64,000 nt of DNA from an uncultured Siphonobacter sp. (GTDB taxonomy: Bacteria; Bacteroidota; Bacteroidia; Cytophagales; Spirosomataceae), in NCBI GenBank assembly GCA_913775095.1, contig CAJYIW010000026.1:1-64000 (forward strand), read 5' to 3'. The position numbers and the translations under genes were made by a program. Positions within the stretch are counted from its first letter, which is position 1, and each line of letters opens with the position of its first letter. Shown here piece after piece: positions 25,937-34,651 of this stretch. The notes under the pieces were generated by a model that saw only the letters and a program-made list of their open reading frames with translations, did not search any database and was not told where the DNA came from.

Positions 25937-26962
25937 ATGCAACTTTCCAGCCTGGAGCGAAAGCAGAAACTTTTACTAGGCTTTCCCCTGCTCATTCTTC
26001 CTTTTTTAGGCTTAGCCTTTTACAGCTTGGGGGGGGGCGCGTCCACTGATGTAGCGGCCCTGGATACGACTCATCGGGGGTTAAACTGGCAGTTACCCGC
26101 CTTAAAGATGGAGCAATCTTTTGACAAGCTGGCTTTGTATCAAAAGGCGCGGCTCGATTCAATCGAGCGCATCAAAGGCAAAGCGGCTAGCGACAGCACG
26201 CTAGAAGCTAAGCCAGGTTTTGCCGGCCCTTCTCAGCAGCAGCAGATGCTGAGAAGTTTAGAGAAACTCGAAGCCTTAACCCAAAAAAAGCCTGCTTACC
26301 GCCCCGAACCAGCCTACGATTTTGCTCTCCCCACGTTATCCGTCTCTCCGGCAAGTACTCCTGAAAAAGATCCCCAGCTCGAGCAGCTGCACGCGTTGTT
26401 AGATAAGGTACTGGCCGTTCAAAAAGCTCAAACTACTTCTGACACGGGCCGGTCAGAAGCAGGCCCTGTGCAAACCGGATCTGGGCAGGAAGGGAGTGGT
26501 TTTTGGGGTCTAAGTCAGACCAATGAAGAAAACCTGGAAGCCCGGCTTACGGCGGTGGTGACTCAAAATCAGATCATCAAGAACGGATCCCTTCTTTCCT
26601 TGCAAGTAGCGAAGGTCTCAAATCTTAAGCTCACCCCGGGTCAGCTGATTACCGGGCACGTGAAAATACAGGACCAGCGGCTATTCATTGAAATCCGGGA
26701 GCCGGGCTATACCCTCCAGGCCTACGAGCAGGAGGCAGTAAGGGGACTCTCCATTGACTTGCCAACTAAGCCCACTTCGCTATTGAATCCAGCTAGTCGG
26801 TTAAGCCAGCAGTTAATGATGGCAGCTGTCGAGCCAGGCTTGCCGGCTCAGTTGGCTCAAACCGGACTGGAAACGGCCCGCAGTCTGCTGCGTTCGACCC
26901 CGCCAGGCTTACGCCTAGATAAGGGCCATCAACTCTTTTTTAAAGTCTCACCTAATCCTTGA
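25937..26962 (+). CDS. traM: TraM-family conjugal transfer protein
   Basis: 341 residues from ATG 25937; the longer frame from 25877 overlaps the small upstream gene and is not used. An N-terminal membrane helix (LLLGFPLLILPFLGLAFYSLG) is followed by a long Gln/Pro/Ala-rich periplasmic linker, then a folded C-terminal domain with LTAVVTQNQIIKNGSLLSLQ and LTPGQLITGHV, the conserved TraM core, and SRLSQQLMMAAVEPG. This is the VirB10-like component spanning the periplasm. It overlaps the next reading frame by a few bases. Confidence 0.92.
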   Translation: MQLSSLERKQKLLLGFPLLILPFLGLAFYSLGGGASTDVAALDTTHRGLNWQLPALKMEQSFDKLALYQKARLDSIERIKGKAASDSTLEAKPGFAGPSQQQQMLRSLEKLEALTQKKPAYRPEPAYDFALPTLSVSPASTPEKDPQLEQLHALLDKVLAVQKAQTTSDTGRSEAGPVQTGSGQEGSGFWGLSQTNEENLEARLTAVVTQNQIIKNGSLLSLQVAKVSNLKLTPGQLITGHVKIQDQRLFIEIREPGYTLQAYEQEAVRGLSIDLPTKPTSLLNPASRLSQQLMMAAVEPGLPAQLAQTGLETARSLLRSTPPGLRLDKGHQLFFKVSPNP

Positions 26963-26967
26963 AACTC

Positions 26968-27738
26968 ATGAAAGCCTTCCTGTTTGTTAGTATGCTCTGG
27001 GCGGGTAGTCTGCAAGCTCAGACCCTTCTCAAGCCCATCGATTTATTTATTACCACGCATAAAACCACGCATATAGTGTTTTCTTCGCCCATCATTAGTG
27101 CCGACCGGGGAAGCCAGGCCATTTTAATTCAGAAAGTACAAGCGGCCGAAAATCTTCTGCAAATCAAAGCAGCCCAGGCCCACTTCGAACCCACTAATCT
27201 TACCGTTCTCACGGCCGATGGCTGTTTGCATAGCTTTGATATACACTTTCAGGACCATCCCCAAAAGCTAATGATTCCCATTGGGGATTCAATTGCTATC
27301 CATTGGTCGGGCATTAACAAATTTCAGGTGCAGAAGCTAGCCCGGCAACTTGCTTGGCAAAAAGGTGATCTAGGGCGGCCCCGCCAGCAAAAAAACGGTC
27401 AGCGCTTACGGCTGACTGGTCTTTACCAAAGTAAAAAAGTCTTGTATGTAAAGCTTGAATGGAGCCCTGAGACTGCCCTAGGCCCGTGTCAACTGCATTA
27501 CTGGGCGCGCCGCTCGTCCCGAAAAACGATTGCCCAGCACTTAAGTGTCCTTGCCTTGGTGCCACCTGAGCTGCACCGGCTGACGGCCCGGAAAGCCTGC
27601 GGAGTTCTGGCTTTTGAGCGTTCGCAGATTCCATCTGATGAGCCCTTGCGCCTAGAGGTGCAGGTAGGAAATCAAAATTTTGAATTGAGCCTTTCCCGAA
27701 AGCGGCTTTTAAAAGCCCGCCTGGTCACTGAAGGATAA
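26968..27738 (+). CDS. traN: TraN-family conjugal transfer protein (DUF4138)
   Basis: 256 residues from ATG 26968 (a TTG start three codons earlier would overlap traM). A signal peptide ends at LQAQ (residue about 18). The mature part begins PIDLFITTHKTTHIVFSSPI and ISADRGSQAILIQK, then LTVLTADGCLHSFDIHF, the DUF4138/TraN signature. TraN is VirB9-like and sits at the outer membrane with TraM. It is the last mating-pore gene here; TraO, TraP and TraQ, which normally follow, are absent. Confidence 0.92.
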   Translation: MKAFLFVSMLWAGSLQAQTLLKPIDLFITTHKTTHIVFSSPIISADRGSQAILIQKVQAAENLLQIKAAQAHFEPTNLTVLTADGCLHSFDIHFQDHPQKLMIPIGDSIAIHWSGINKFQVQKLARQLAWQKGDLGRPRQQKNGQRLRLTGLYQSKKVLYVKLEWSPETALGPCQLHYWARRSSRKTIAQHLSVLALVPPELHRLTARKACGVLAFERSQIPSDEPLRLEVQVGNQNFELSLSRKRLLKARLVTEG

Positions 27739-27798
27739 CGAGGGTTGCCTTTAATCAATACGTATAGTGAGTATCGTCTTTTTTAGAAGGTAATCTCT

Positions 27799-28671
27799 AT
27801 GGTTATGAAAAGCAGCCTTGAAAAAGAGATAAAAAGCTTTAATCGTACCCAGAAGCGTCTGCAGAAGCTGTTGGGACCCTCTGCTTTTTCATCGAAAGAA
27901 TACGCCCAAGAAAAACTTCGTTTTCTAAGGCAACTCCGCCAGCAGTACCATAAGGGAGCCGATGGCCTAGTGATGGCTTTGCTAAGAAGCGAAGAAAGAG
28001 GCCTTGAAAAGCTACTTTACCCCAACCGGATCATTCGGCTCTTAAGACGGATAGCCCGAAAGATAACGGAATCGCCACGGCCTGCCGAATCCGGTGCCCC
28101 GGCGGCTTCAAAACTAGAGAAAATTCCTTTTTCTCAGCCTCTGTCTTCCCGGGAGCGTTTGGAAGTAGAAATTTATTTTCAGCCGAGTGCGCACCGAGCC
28201 GGGAAAATTCAGGCTTACCGGGCTCGCTTGCTGAAGGCCGGAAGGCCCGAAGTCTCCTTTACGTTTAAACGCGGAAAAGCACTCATAGCCCCCCGGGTAT
28301 TATCTAATTTACTCCGTGGAAGGCCCGTTCAGTTAGAGGCCAAAGGCCCGTGGTTTCAACTAGAGATCAGGCAACAACAAGCGCAGCTTCGCGGCTTTAC
28401 CCCGAGCTTTGACTTAAAAAAAAGCCTTCAGGCCCTTCCCCTGAAGGAAAATGAGAATCCCCAGCTACAAAAGCAGTTACTCGAGAAGCTACGCCGGGGC
28501 GAAAGGCCTTGGGTGCAAATGGGAGCCGAACGCGCGTATTTGGAAGTAGATCCTCAGTTTAAGCTTCTTCACTTGGTTCCTCAGCAGAAAGCTTCTTGCC
28601 TAAACCCTCAAACCACCGTTAAACCCGCCCGCAAACGATCCATTCGCCGCTCCGGGCCCCGTCTATCCTAA
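27799..28671 (+). CDS. Basic protein with DUF3945-like segments, mobilization region
   Basis: 290 residues, strongly basic, no signal or membrane helix. The first 90 residues are charged helix; residues about 115-175 (ERLEVEIYFQPSAHRAGKIQ, then VSFTFKRGKALIAPRVLSNLL) and 215-265 (LLEKLRRGERPWVQMGAERA) look like repeated beta-rich modules recalling DUF3945/DUF4099 proteins of Bacteroidota mobile elements. That resemblance is weak. It starts 60 bases after traN and ends 4 bases before the MobC-like gene, so it is part of the DNA-processing cluster. The basic charge fits DNA binding. Confidence 0.65.
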   Translation: MVMKSSLEKEIKSFNRTQKRLQKLLGPSAFSSKEYAQEKLRFLRQLRQQYHKGADGLVMALLRSEERGLEKLLYPNRIIRLLRRIARKITESPRPAESGAPAASKLEKIPFSQPLSSRERLEVEIYFQPSAHRAGKIQAYRARLLKAGRPEVSFTFKRGKALIAPRVLSNLLRGRPVQLEAKGPWFQLEIRQQQAQLRGFTPSFDLKKSLQALPLKENENPQLQKQLLEKLRRGERPWVQMGAERAYLEVDPQFKLLHLVPQQKASCLNPQTTVKPARKRSIRRSGPRLS

Positions 28672-28675
28672 GGTT

Positions 28676-29002
28676 ATGCACGACAATAAACGATCCAAAT
28701 CCCTGACCATCTGGTTAACTTCTAAAGAATTTGAACAGATTCAAACTCAAGTCCTCACCAGCAATTGCCGACATTTGAGTATCTACGCCCGGCAGGTATT
28801 ACTCTTGCAACCCGTAACCTTTTTCTATCGCAATGCTTCCCTGGATGCCCTCATGGAAGAACTTTCAGTGTTGAAACCCCGGCTTGATTGGCTGCTTGCT
28901 ACGTTAGAGAAGGGTCATTATCCCCTTCAGCCAGCCTTAGAGGATACCCTGAATCGTCTGGAACATCTTCTCCTCAAAATCGCCGATGAATGGTTGCAGT
29001 AA
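28676..29002 (+). CDS. MobC-like relaxosome accessory protein (RHH)
   Basis: 108 residues. The N-terminus KSLTIWLTSKEFEQIQTQVL followed by HLSIYARQVLLLQPV reads as a ribbon-helix-helix motif of the MobC/BfmB type, with a helical C-terminal dimer part. Such proteins bind oriT and help the relaxase open the strands. The gene overlaps the relaxase start by 13 bases. No oriT consensus could be fixed by eye in the neighbourhood. Confidence 0.82.
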   Translation: MHDNKRSKSLTIWLTSKEFEQIQTQVLTSNCRHLSIYARQVLLLQPVTFFYRNASLDALMEELSVLKPRLDWLLATLEKGHYPLQPALEDTLNRLEHLLLKIADEWLQ

Positions 29003-30090
29003 TGCACGCGATTAAAAGCGCCAAGGCCGCGCTTCGCTATAACGAAACCAAAGTAAAGAAGGGAGAAGCTCAACTCATCAGCGCGGGTTATTATCTAAAG
29101 AACGCCGAGCAACTAAGTAAAGCTCAGAAACTAGCCCGTCTCTACCAGAGAGCTGCTCTGAATTTGCGTACGGTCCATCCCTTCACGCACTTGTCGCTGA
29201 ATTTTCATCCGTCCGAACAAATTCCCCTCGAGACGCTCAAGCAGATTGCCGAGCATTACCTCAAAAGGATTGGCTACCACCAACAACCCTACCTGGTGTA
29301 TCAGCATTGGGACGCAGCTCACCCGCATTTGCACGTGCTTTCAACCTGCATTAAAAGTAGCGGTGAGCGCATTGATGTAGGCCCGAGCCTGATTAAAAGG
29401 GCCAGTGAGCAAACCGAGCAGCAGTTTAATCTGCGTCCGGCCCAAAGCTCTAGCCGGCGGGTATTGTCTGGACAAGCCCTGCGGGCTGAATATGCCAAAA
29501 GACCCACGCTCGAAGCCCTTGACGAAGTAGTCTCCCAGGTACTGCCGCGGTATAGTTTCACGAGTGAATCAGAAATGAATGCCCTGCTTTCCCTCTACGG
29601 GGTTCGTCTGTCCATTCACCGCAGCAAGGGTAGAAAAAAAAGCCTGCGCTACCAAATGATTTCGGCTGAGGGCAGGCCCCAGGGCGTTCCCATTAAAGCC
29701 TTCGATTTAACCCTTAATCCCAACCGGATGTATCTACGCAAGCAGTATAGCTTTCACGCCCTGCAGCGAAAACACCAGTCTTTGCAACCTTTACTCAGCC
29801 GCCTAAGTGGATGCATGCATCCGGCCCGGTCTCTGGCTGATTTTGTGGCCGCACTTGCCTGTCAAGCCCTGCAGGTAGTCTGGGAATCCAGGTCTCAAAG
29901 CTTGGTCTACATTGACCATCAGGGTAAAGGAGTCTTTTCAGCGGCGAGTCTGGGCTTGTCTTGGCAAGCTCCTGGCTTGCAGGCTCGCTTTGAGATTTCC
30001 CTGGTTCAACTTAAAGAGCAGTTAAACCCTTCTCAGCAGTCCTTGCGCAGGTTAGGCCCCCGGCGTCAATCCGTTTCTTTTCACCTATAA
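28990..30090 (+). CDS. Relaxase, MobB/MobP-like mobilization nuclease
   Basis: 366 residues. Start at 28990 aligns with the usual relaxase opening (a beta strand, then ALRYNETKVKKGEAQLI). The relaxase core has a histidine cluster HWDAAHPHLHV (H106, D108, H111, H113, H115) that binds the metal, and a candidate catalytic Tyr lies among the YN (residue 17-18) and other tyrosines. It nicks oriT and stays attached to the transferred strand. C-terminal 150 residues are variable. It overlaps the RHH gene, and the coupling protein follows 12 bases later: a normal mobilization set. Confidence 0.92.
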   Translation: MVAVMHAIKSAKAALRYNETKVKKGEAQLISAGYYLKNAEQLSKAQKLARLYQRAALNLRTVHPFTHLSLNFHPSEQIPLETLKQIAEHYLKRIGYHQQPYLVYQHWDAAHPHLHVLSTCIKSSGERIDVGPSLIKRASEQTEQQFNLRPAQSSSRRVLSGQALRAEYAKRPTLEALDEVVSQVLPRYSFTSESEMNALLSLYGVRLSIHRSKGRKKSLRYQMISAEGRPQGVPIKAFDLTLNPNRMYLRKQYSFHALQRKHQSLQPLLSRLSGCMHPARSLADFVAALACQALQVVWESRSQSLVYIDHQGKGVFSAASLGLSWQAPGLQARFEISLVQLKEQLNPSQQSLRRLGPRRQSVSFHL

Positions 30091-30102
30091 ACCTTTCTAG
30101 GT

Positions 30103-32118
30103 ATGGCTACCGGAGAAAATAACCAAGCGTTTTTGAAAATCACGGATATGACCCGGGCCCTGAGCTTAGCTTTACTGGCCCTGCATCTGTATTATTACGG
30201 CTATGCGTACTTTGCCAGTCAAAGACTTACCTGGGGAATCTTGGATGAACTGCTGCTTCGATGTAGCCAGACGGGACTCTTTAACCATGCTTGGTATTCC
30301 AAAGGCTGGGCTCTGTTGCTACTTTCGATTTCCCTACTGGCCATCAAAGGCCGTAAAGAGCCCGGCTTTACACCCTTGAAGACGGGCCTTCTGCTGGTGA
30401 TGGGATTGATTCTCTACTGGGCGAGTGCGTTTATCTTTTACAGCAAGCTAAGCCCGCCTCGGCAGTGGGAAGGCTATATGATCCTTACGCTGACGGGCTT
30501 TATGGTTTACTTGATGGCAGGAACGTATCTCTCAAGAATTATTCAGAAGCGTTTTCGTTGGGATAATCCCTTCAATGATGAAAACGAAACCTTTCCTCAG
30601 CAGTCCCGCAAAATGACCAATGCCTACTCCATTAATTTGCCGGCAGCCTACTCCTATAAAGGACGTAAACGTTCCAGCTGGATCAACATCATTAATCCCT
30701 TTCGTGGGCTTTTGGTGCTGGGAACGCCCGGGGCTGGAAAATCGTACTTTGTCATCCGGCACATCATTACCCAGCACCTAAACAAGGGCTTTACGATGTT
30801 TGTCTATGATTTCAAATACGATGATCTAACGCGCATTGCTTATAATACGTACTTAGATACACTCCAAAGCAGGGGTGGGTTCTTAGCGGCCCAGGAGCGT
30901 ATTCGGCCTTCGTTTTACGTTATTAACTTTGACGATCTTTCCCGTTCTCATCGCTGTAATCCCCTGCAGGGAATTATCGATAAAGACCAAGCGGTGGAAG
31001 CAGCCAAGACCATCCTGCTGGGTTTGAACCGGGAATGGATCAAACGGCAAGGGGATTTTTTCGTAGAGTCCGCCGTCAATTTTTTGGCGGCTATTATCTT
31101 CTTTCTTGCTCGTTACCAGGGCGGGAAATACTGTTCCTTACCCCATGCCATTGAACTCTTGCAGACTGATTATGACCGATTACTGAGCATTCTAAGGGTT
31201 GAAACGGAAAACGAAGCACTCATCAATGCTTTTGTGAATGCCTACCTGCACGGAGCTATGGAACAGCTCGAAGGGCAAATGGCCTCCCCGAAGATAGCGC
31301 TGGGCCGGATTTCCTCGGCGCGGCTTTATTATGTTCTTTCGGGCCAAGACTTTCAACTCGATGTGAATAATCCCCAGGAGCCTAAGATTGTTTGTCTGGG
31401 CAGTAATCCGCAAAAATCTCAGGTGTACGGAGCCGTCTTATCGCTTTACGCCAACCGCCTCTTTAAAGACATCAACCAGCCGAATAAGCTTCCCTGTAGT
31501 CTGATTTTTGATGAATTTCCTACCCTATACCTGCGGGGAATGGATCAACTGATGGCTACATCCCGGTCCAATAAAGTCGCTACGACGCTGGGACTTCAGG
31601 ATCTAACTCAGTTGCGTAAAGAATACGGTCGGGAAGAAGCGGACGTTATGATGAATCTAGCCGGTAACATCATTTCGGGGCAGGTAACGGGAGATACAGC
31701 TAAGTATCTTTCCGAACGGATTGGTAAAATTCTTCAACTGCGTCCGAGCTACTCCATCAATAGCTCAGATACCTCCCATAGTTATGCCCGCCAATTGGAA
31801 TTAGCTTTGCCCGTGTCGCGTATTTCCACGCTTTCTTCGGGAGAATTCGTGGGTTATGTAGCCGATGATCCCCAGCAGCGTATTGTCTTAAAAGCTTTTC
31901 ACGCGGAGATAAAAAACAATCATCAGGCCATTGCCAAGCAGCAGAACAACTACCAGCCGCTTCCCCTGATTAGAGAAGTAACCCATGAAATGGTAGAAAA
32001 AAACTATGAGCTCATTCGCCAGCAAGCCCGGCAAATCATTGATATCACCCTTGACCGCATGTACCGCGATCCGGCTTTATCGCACCTGATTGTTTGTAAA
32101 TACAAGCCCGATGACTAA
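30103..32118 (+). CDS. Type IV coupling protein (TraG/TraD/VirD4-like)
   Basis: 671 residues. Four N-terminal membrane helices (within about residues 12-150) precede a RecA-like ATPase: Walker A GTPGAGKSYF (about 207-216), Walker B LIFDEFPTLYL (about 467-477), and the coupling-protein motif ATSRSNKVATTLGLQDLTQL followed by GNIISGQVTGDTAKYLSERI. It carries the relaxase-DNA complex to the transfer pore; Bacteroidota versions are often called MobC or TraG-like. It is the last gene of the transfer block. Confidence 0.94.
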   Translation: MATGENNQAFLKITDMTRALSLALLALHLYYYGYAYFASQRLTWGILDELLLRCSQTGLFNHAWYSKGWALLLLSISLLAIKGRKEPGFTPLKTGLLLVMGLILYWASAFIFYSKLSPPRQWEGYMILTLTGFMVYLMAGTYLSRIIQKRFRWDNPFNDENETFPQQSRKMTNAYSINLPAAYSYKGRKRSSWINIINPFRGLLVLGTPGAGKSYFVIRHIITQHLNKGFTMFVYDFKYDDLTRIAYNTYLDTLQSRGGFLAAQERIRPSFYVINFDDLSRSHRCNPLQGIIDKDQAVEAAKTILLGLNREWIKRQGDFFVESAVNFLAAIIFFLARYQGGKYCSLPHAIELLQTDYDRLLSILRVETENEALINAFVNAYLHGAMEQLEGQMASPKIALGRISSARLYYVLSGQDFQLDVNNPQEPKIVCLGSNPQKSQVYGAVLSLYANRLFKDINQPNKLPCSLIFDEFPTLYLRGMDQLMATSRSNKVATTLGLQDLTQLRKEYGREEADVMMNLAGNIISGQVTGDTAKYLSERIGKILQLRPSYSINSSDTSHSYARQLELALPVSRISTLSSGEFVGYVADDPQQRIVLKAFHAEIKNNHQAIAKQQNNYQPLPLIREVTHEMVEKNYELIRQQARQIIDITLDRMYRDPALSHLIVCKYKPDD

Positions 32119-32624
32119 GTCTTAGATAGGAAAGCAGGAGTTTTTTACCGGATTCGATCTTCAAGCCATAGAGTAGAGTGCCTAACGCTAATACCAAACA
32201 ATAAACCACTTAGAGGGCAAGGCAAAGGACTCAAGGGCCTATACTTGCTGGCACCGTCAGGATCAACGGGTACGATAAGTAGGGGTGGGTGACTTGAGGT
32301 AAATCGATCTTTAGCAAGGCTCGCATTATTAGTTTAGAGCATTGATTTGCTCCCGTTGGATTAAGACTTTGCTGGCATGGAGGGCTTAAAGGGCCCCGTT
32401 GCCCCTCTGGCTTTAAACGAGTAAATTCACTGCCGTCAAGGAATCGCTTAAGAAAGGTTTTTTCAAGAAAAGCCAAGCCACAAAATATCCCAGCGTTGGT
32501 CAACAGCTCTGGTCCGAACCCGAGCTTTAGGGGCTGCCCCAGCCCCTAAAGCTCACAGAAAAGAGTGTTTTCTGGATGACTTTTACAATAAGGGTTGTAG
32601 GATTGCTTTTAGAAAGCAAAAAGA
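32119..32624. other. Right edge of the accessory block, no gene
   Basis: About 500 bases separate the coupling protein from the chromosomal response regulator. It holds the perfect inverted repeat at 32522-32554 and a small TTGCTTT/AAAGCAA hairpin (32603-32619) that may end the receiver transcript. No frame here looks coding. I compared it by eye with 1250-1500 for target-site repeats and found none. Confidence 0.45.
32522..32554. repeat. Perfect 15-bp inverted repeat with 3-base loop
   Basis: GAGCTTTAGGGGCTG and CAGCCCCTAAAGCTC pair without mismatch around CCC. No T-run follows on either strand, so it is not a typical terminator; its place at the junction between transfer genes and core genes could mean an element end. 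Confidence 0.75.
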
Positions 32625-33047
32625 TTAGAACTGTCTCTCAAAGTGCTCTTCTACTAACTCAATAAACATTTCGGGCCGCAGGGGTTTATGCAGGAAGTTG
32701 ACGATCTGATTGTCGAGTCTGGCCCGCTCTTCATCGTCGGGGTTCAGGGAAGTCGTGAGCATGGTCACAATGACCTTCACTTTAAAACGGTCCTCAAGGG
32801 CATGATAGGCCTTCATGAAATCCCAGCCACTCAGACCGGGCATGTTAATATCGAGCAGGATGATGCCCGGTTTAGCCTGGGAAGAATCTTCCTGCTCAGT
32901 AAGAAAGGCCAGCGCATCGGTTACATTGGAAACGGCCGTCACGACCACGTCTACACCCGAGCGTTCAATGGCTTTGGTATGAATGAGATTGGTAAAACGG
33001 TCATCATCGACGAGTAGGACGCCGTGTAAATCCTGGTATTTTTTCAT
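32625..33047 (-). CDS. Single-domain response regulator
   Basis: 140 residues, receiver only: VLLVDDDRFTNLIH (acidic pair), phospho-acceptor in IILLDINMPGLSGWDF, T in VTMLTTS, and the lysine in LHKPLRP. It has no output domain, so it relays phosphate or acts on a partner protein, as with Rcp1-type receivers. It starts 4 bases after the kinase stop; the two form an operon. Confidence 0.94.
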   Translation of the reverse strand: MKKYQDLHGVLLVDDDRFTNLIHTKAIERSGVDVVVTAVSNVTDALAFLTEQEDSSQAKPGIILLDINMPGLSGWDFMKAYHALEDRFKVKVIVTMLTTSLNPDDEERARLDNQIVNFLHKPLRPEMFIELVEEHFERQF

Positions 33048-33051
33048 AAAA

Positions 33052-34179
33052 CTAGAGACTTAGAAAAGGAAGGGTAATGAGAAACGTACTGCCCCGGCCG
33101 GGTTCGGACTCGACCGAAATATCCCCGCCGTGCATTTCAACAATTTTTTTGCAGTGAGCCAGTCCAATGCCGTTGCCTTCGTAGGCTTCGCGTTCGTGGA
33201 GCCGCTGAAAGATCAGGAAGATTTTCTCTTTGAACTCCGGAGCAATGCCGATGCCGTTGTCGGAAATGCGGAAGCACCAGCTCGTGGCCTGCCGCTCGGC
33301 CCGCACCTGGATTTGGGGAGCGATGCCGGGTTTGCGGAATTTAAGAGCGTTGCTGAGAAGGTTCTGAAAAAGCTGGTTCAGCTCCGTTTCGTAGCCCACC
33401 AGCGTGGGTAAAGGCTCCACGTGAATGGTGGCCTGAGCGTTTTTAATGGAAACCGACAGATCGCTCTGGATGCTCTCCAGCAGGGCCTGACAATCGACTT
33501 CTTTGAGCTCGATCTGCTGGCCCAGACGGGAGTAATCCAGCAGACATCGAATCAGATTCCGCATGCGGCTGGCTCCCTGGGTAATCACGTCAAAGTACAT
33601 TCCGGCCGTTTCGTCAAAAAGAGGACCGTATTCGTACTGAAGGAGTTCCACGAAATTCGTCAGATTCAGCAGCGGTTCCTGCAAATCGTGGGAAGCGATG
33701 TAGACAAACTGCTCGAGTTCTTTGTTTTTCCGCTCAATCTGCTGGGCGTGCTGACGGATCGTTTTTTCCGCCAGCCGTTGCTGGGTGAGATCCCGGGTGA
33801 TTTTGGCAAACCCGATGGTAGCTCCCTGCTCGTCGTGAATGGCAGTCATGGTCACCGAACCCCAGAACATGGATTGATCCTTCTTGACCCGCCAGCCTTC
33901 GCGGTTGATGGTTCCTTTCGCCGCCGCTTCCCGCAGGATCTCGCCGGGAGTATCCATGAGGCAATCCGCCGCTGAGTAAAAAATCCGGAAGTTTTTGCCG
34001 ATGACTTCCTCTGCAGAATAGCCCTTGATTCGTTGTGCCCCTTTGTTCCAGGACTCGATGTTGCCTGACTGGTCCAGCAGGAGAATGGCGTAGTCTTCTA
34101 CTTCTTCCATCATCTGTAGAAGCCGCAGTTTAATGTGATCGGACTGAAGAGCGTCTCCAGCGGTGTTGGGAGTGGTCAT
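33052..34179 (-). CDS. PAS-domain sensor histidine kinase
   Basis: 375 residues from ATG 34177-34179; the frame is open 28 codons further up but the start chosen (MTTPNTAGDALQS) leads directly into the PAS domain. PAS: YAILLLDQSGNIESWNKGAQ and IKGYSAEEVIGKNF, with a PAC tail IGFAKITRDLTQQ. After a coiled linker comes HisKA (FVYIASHDLQEPLLNL), then HATPase (N-box NALKFR, DNGIGIAPEFKEKIF, GNGIGLAHCKKIVEMHGG). No membrane helices, so a cytoplasmic sensor, possibly of light, oxygen or redox by its PAS. The receiver at 32625 is its partner. Confidence 0.93.
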   Translation of the reverse strand: MTTPNTAGDALQSDHIKLRLLQMMEEVEDYAILLLDQSGNIESWNKGAQRIKGYSAEEVIGKNFRIFYSAADCLMDTPGEILREAAAKGTINREGWRVKKDQSMFWGSVTMTAIHDEQGATIGFAKITRDLTQQRLAEKTIRQHAQQIERKNKELEQFVYIASHDLQEPLLNLTNFVELLQYEYGPLFDETAGMYFDVITQGASRMRNLIRCLLDYSRLGQQIELKEVDCQALLESIQSDLSVSIKNAQATIHVEPLPTLVGYETELNQLFQNLLSNALKFRKPGIAPQIQVRAERQATSWCFRISDNGIGIAPEFKEKIFLIFQRLHEREAYEGNGIGLAHCKKIVEMHGGDISVESEPGRGSTFLITLPFLSL

Positions 34180-34651
34180 TAGATTATCAATAACTTCTAC
34201 TGGACAAAATCTGGCAGATTCCTGATTCCCGTCAGGGGCTGTAGAAACCTGCCAGGTCACCAAAGCTGTTCAAAAGGGGGCGATAAAACGTATGATGAAA
34301 AGAAATCGTCTTTTCAGGCATCCGGACTGCTTTTGCTTAGGGCCATAAGAAGAAAGTGCCGGAGGGTGATAGTACTACAAAAAAGTCAATTTTTTAATAA
34401 AAAGCCTAGAATTACTCAAGGAAACCGGGTTAGAATTCCTAGCCCAAATCCTGGAGTGATCCACTTATACAACTCAATTTCTTTTTAATGGTTTGATAAA
34501 AAATGTTGATTATGAGAATAGTAATCTTGATGAGTCGATGGGAGAGGCCAGCGGATCCTGAGGGGAAAAGGCCGGATGGATTGACGCGAAAGCCCCCGGC
34601 CTGATAGCCGGGGGCTTTCGCGTCAATCCATCAATCCATCCGAAGATTCGT
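34180..34651. other. Gap between PAS kinase and hybrid regulator
   Basis: About 470 bases. The right third holds the long hairpin at 34577-34630; the rest, 34260-34550, is somewhat AT-rich and presumably contains the kinase promoter. I see no coding sequence. Confidence 0.4.
34577..34630. terminator. 24-bp perfect stem terminator-like hairpin
   Basis: The arms 34577-34600 and 34607-34630 pair perfectly around a 6-base loop (CTGATA), with the core AAGCCCCCGGC/GCCGGGGGCTT. It lies just past the stop of the hybrid regulator at 34652 and would terminate that transcript. Confidence 0.75.
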
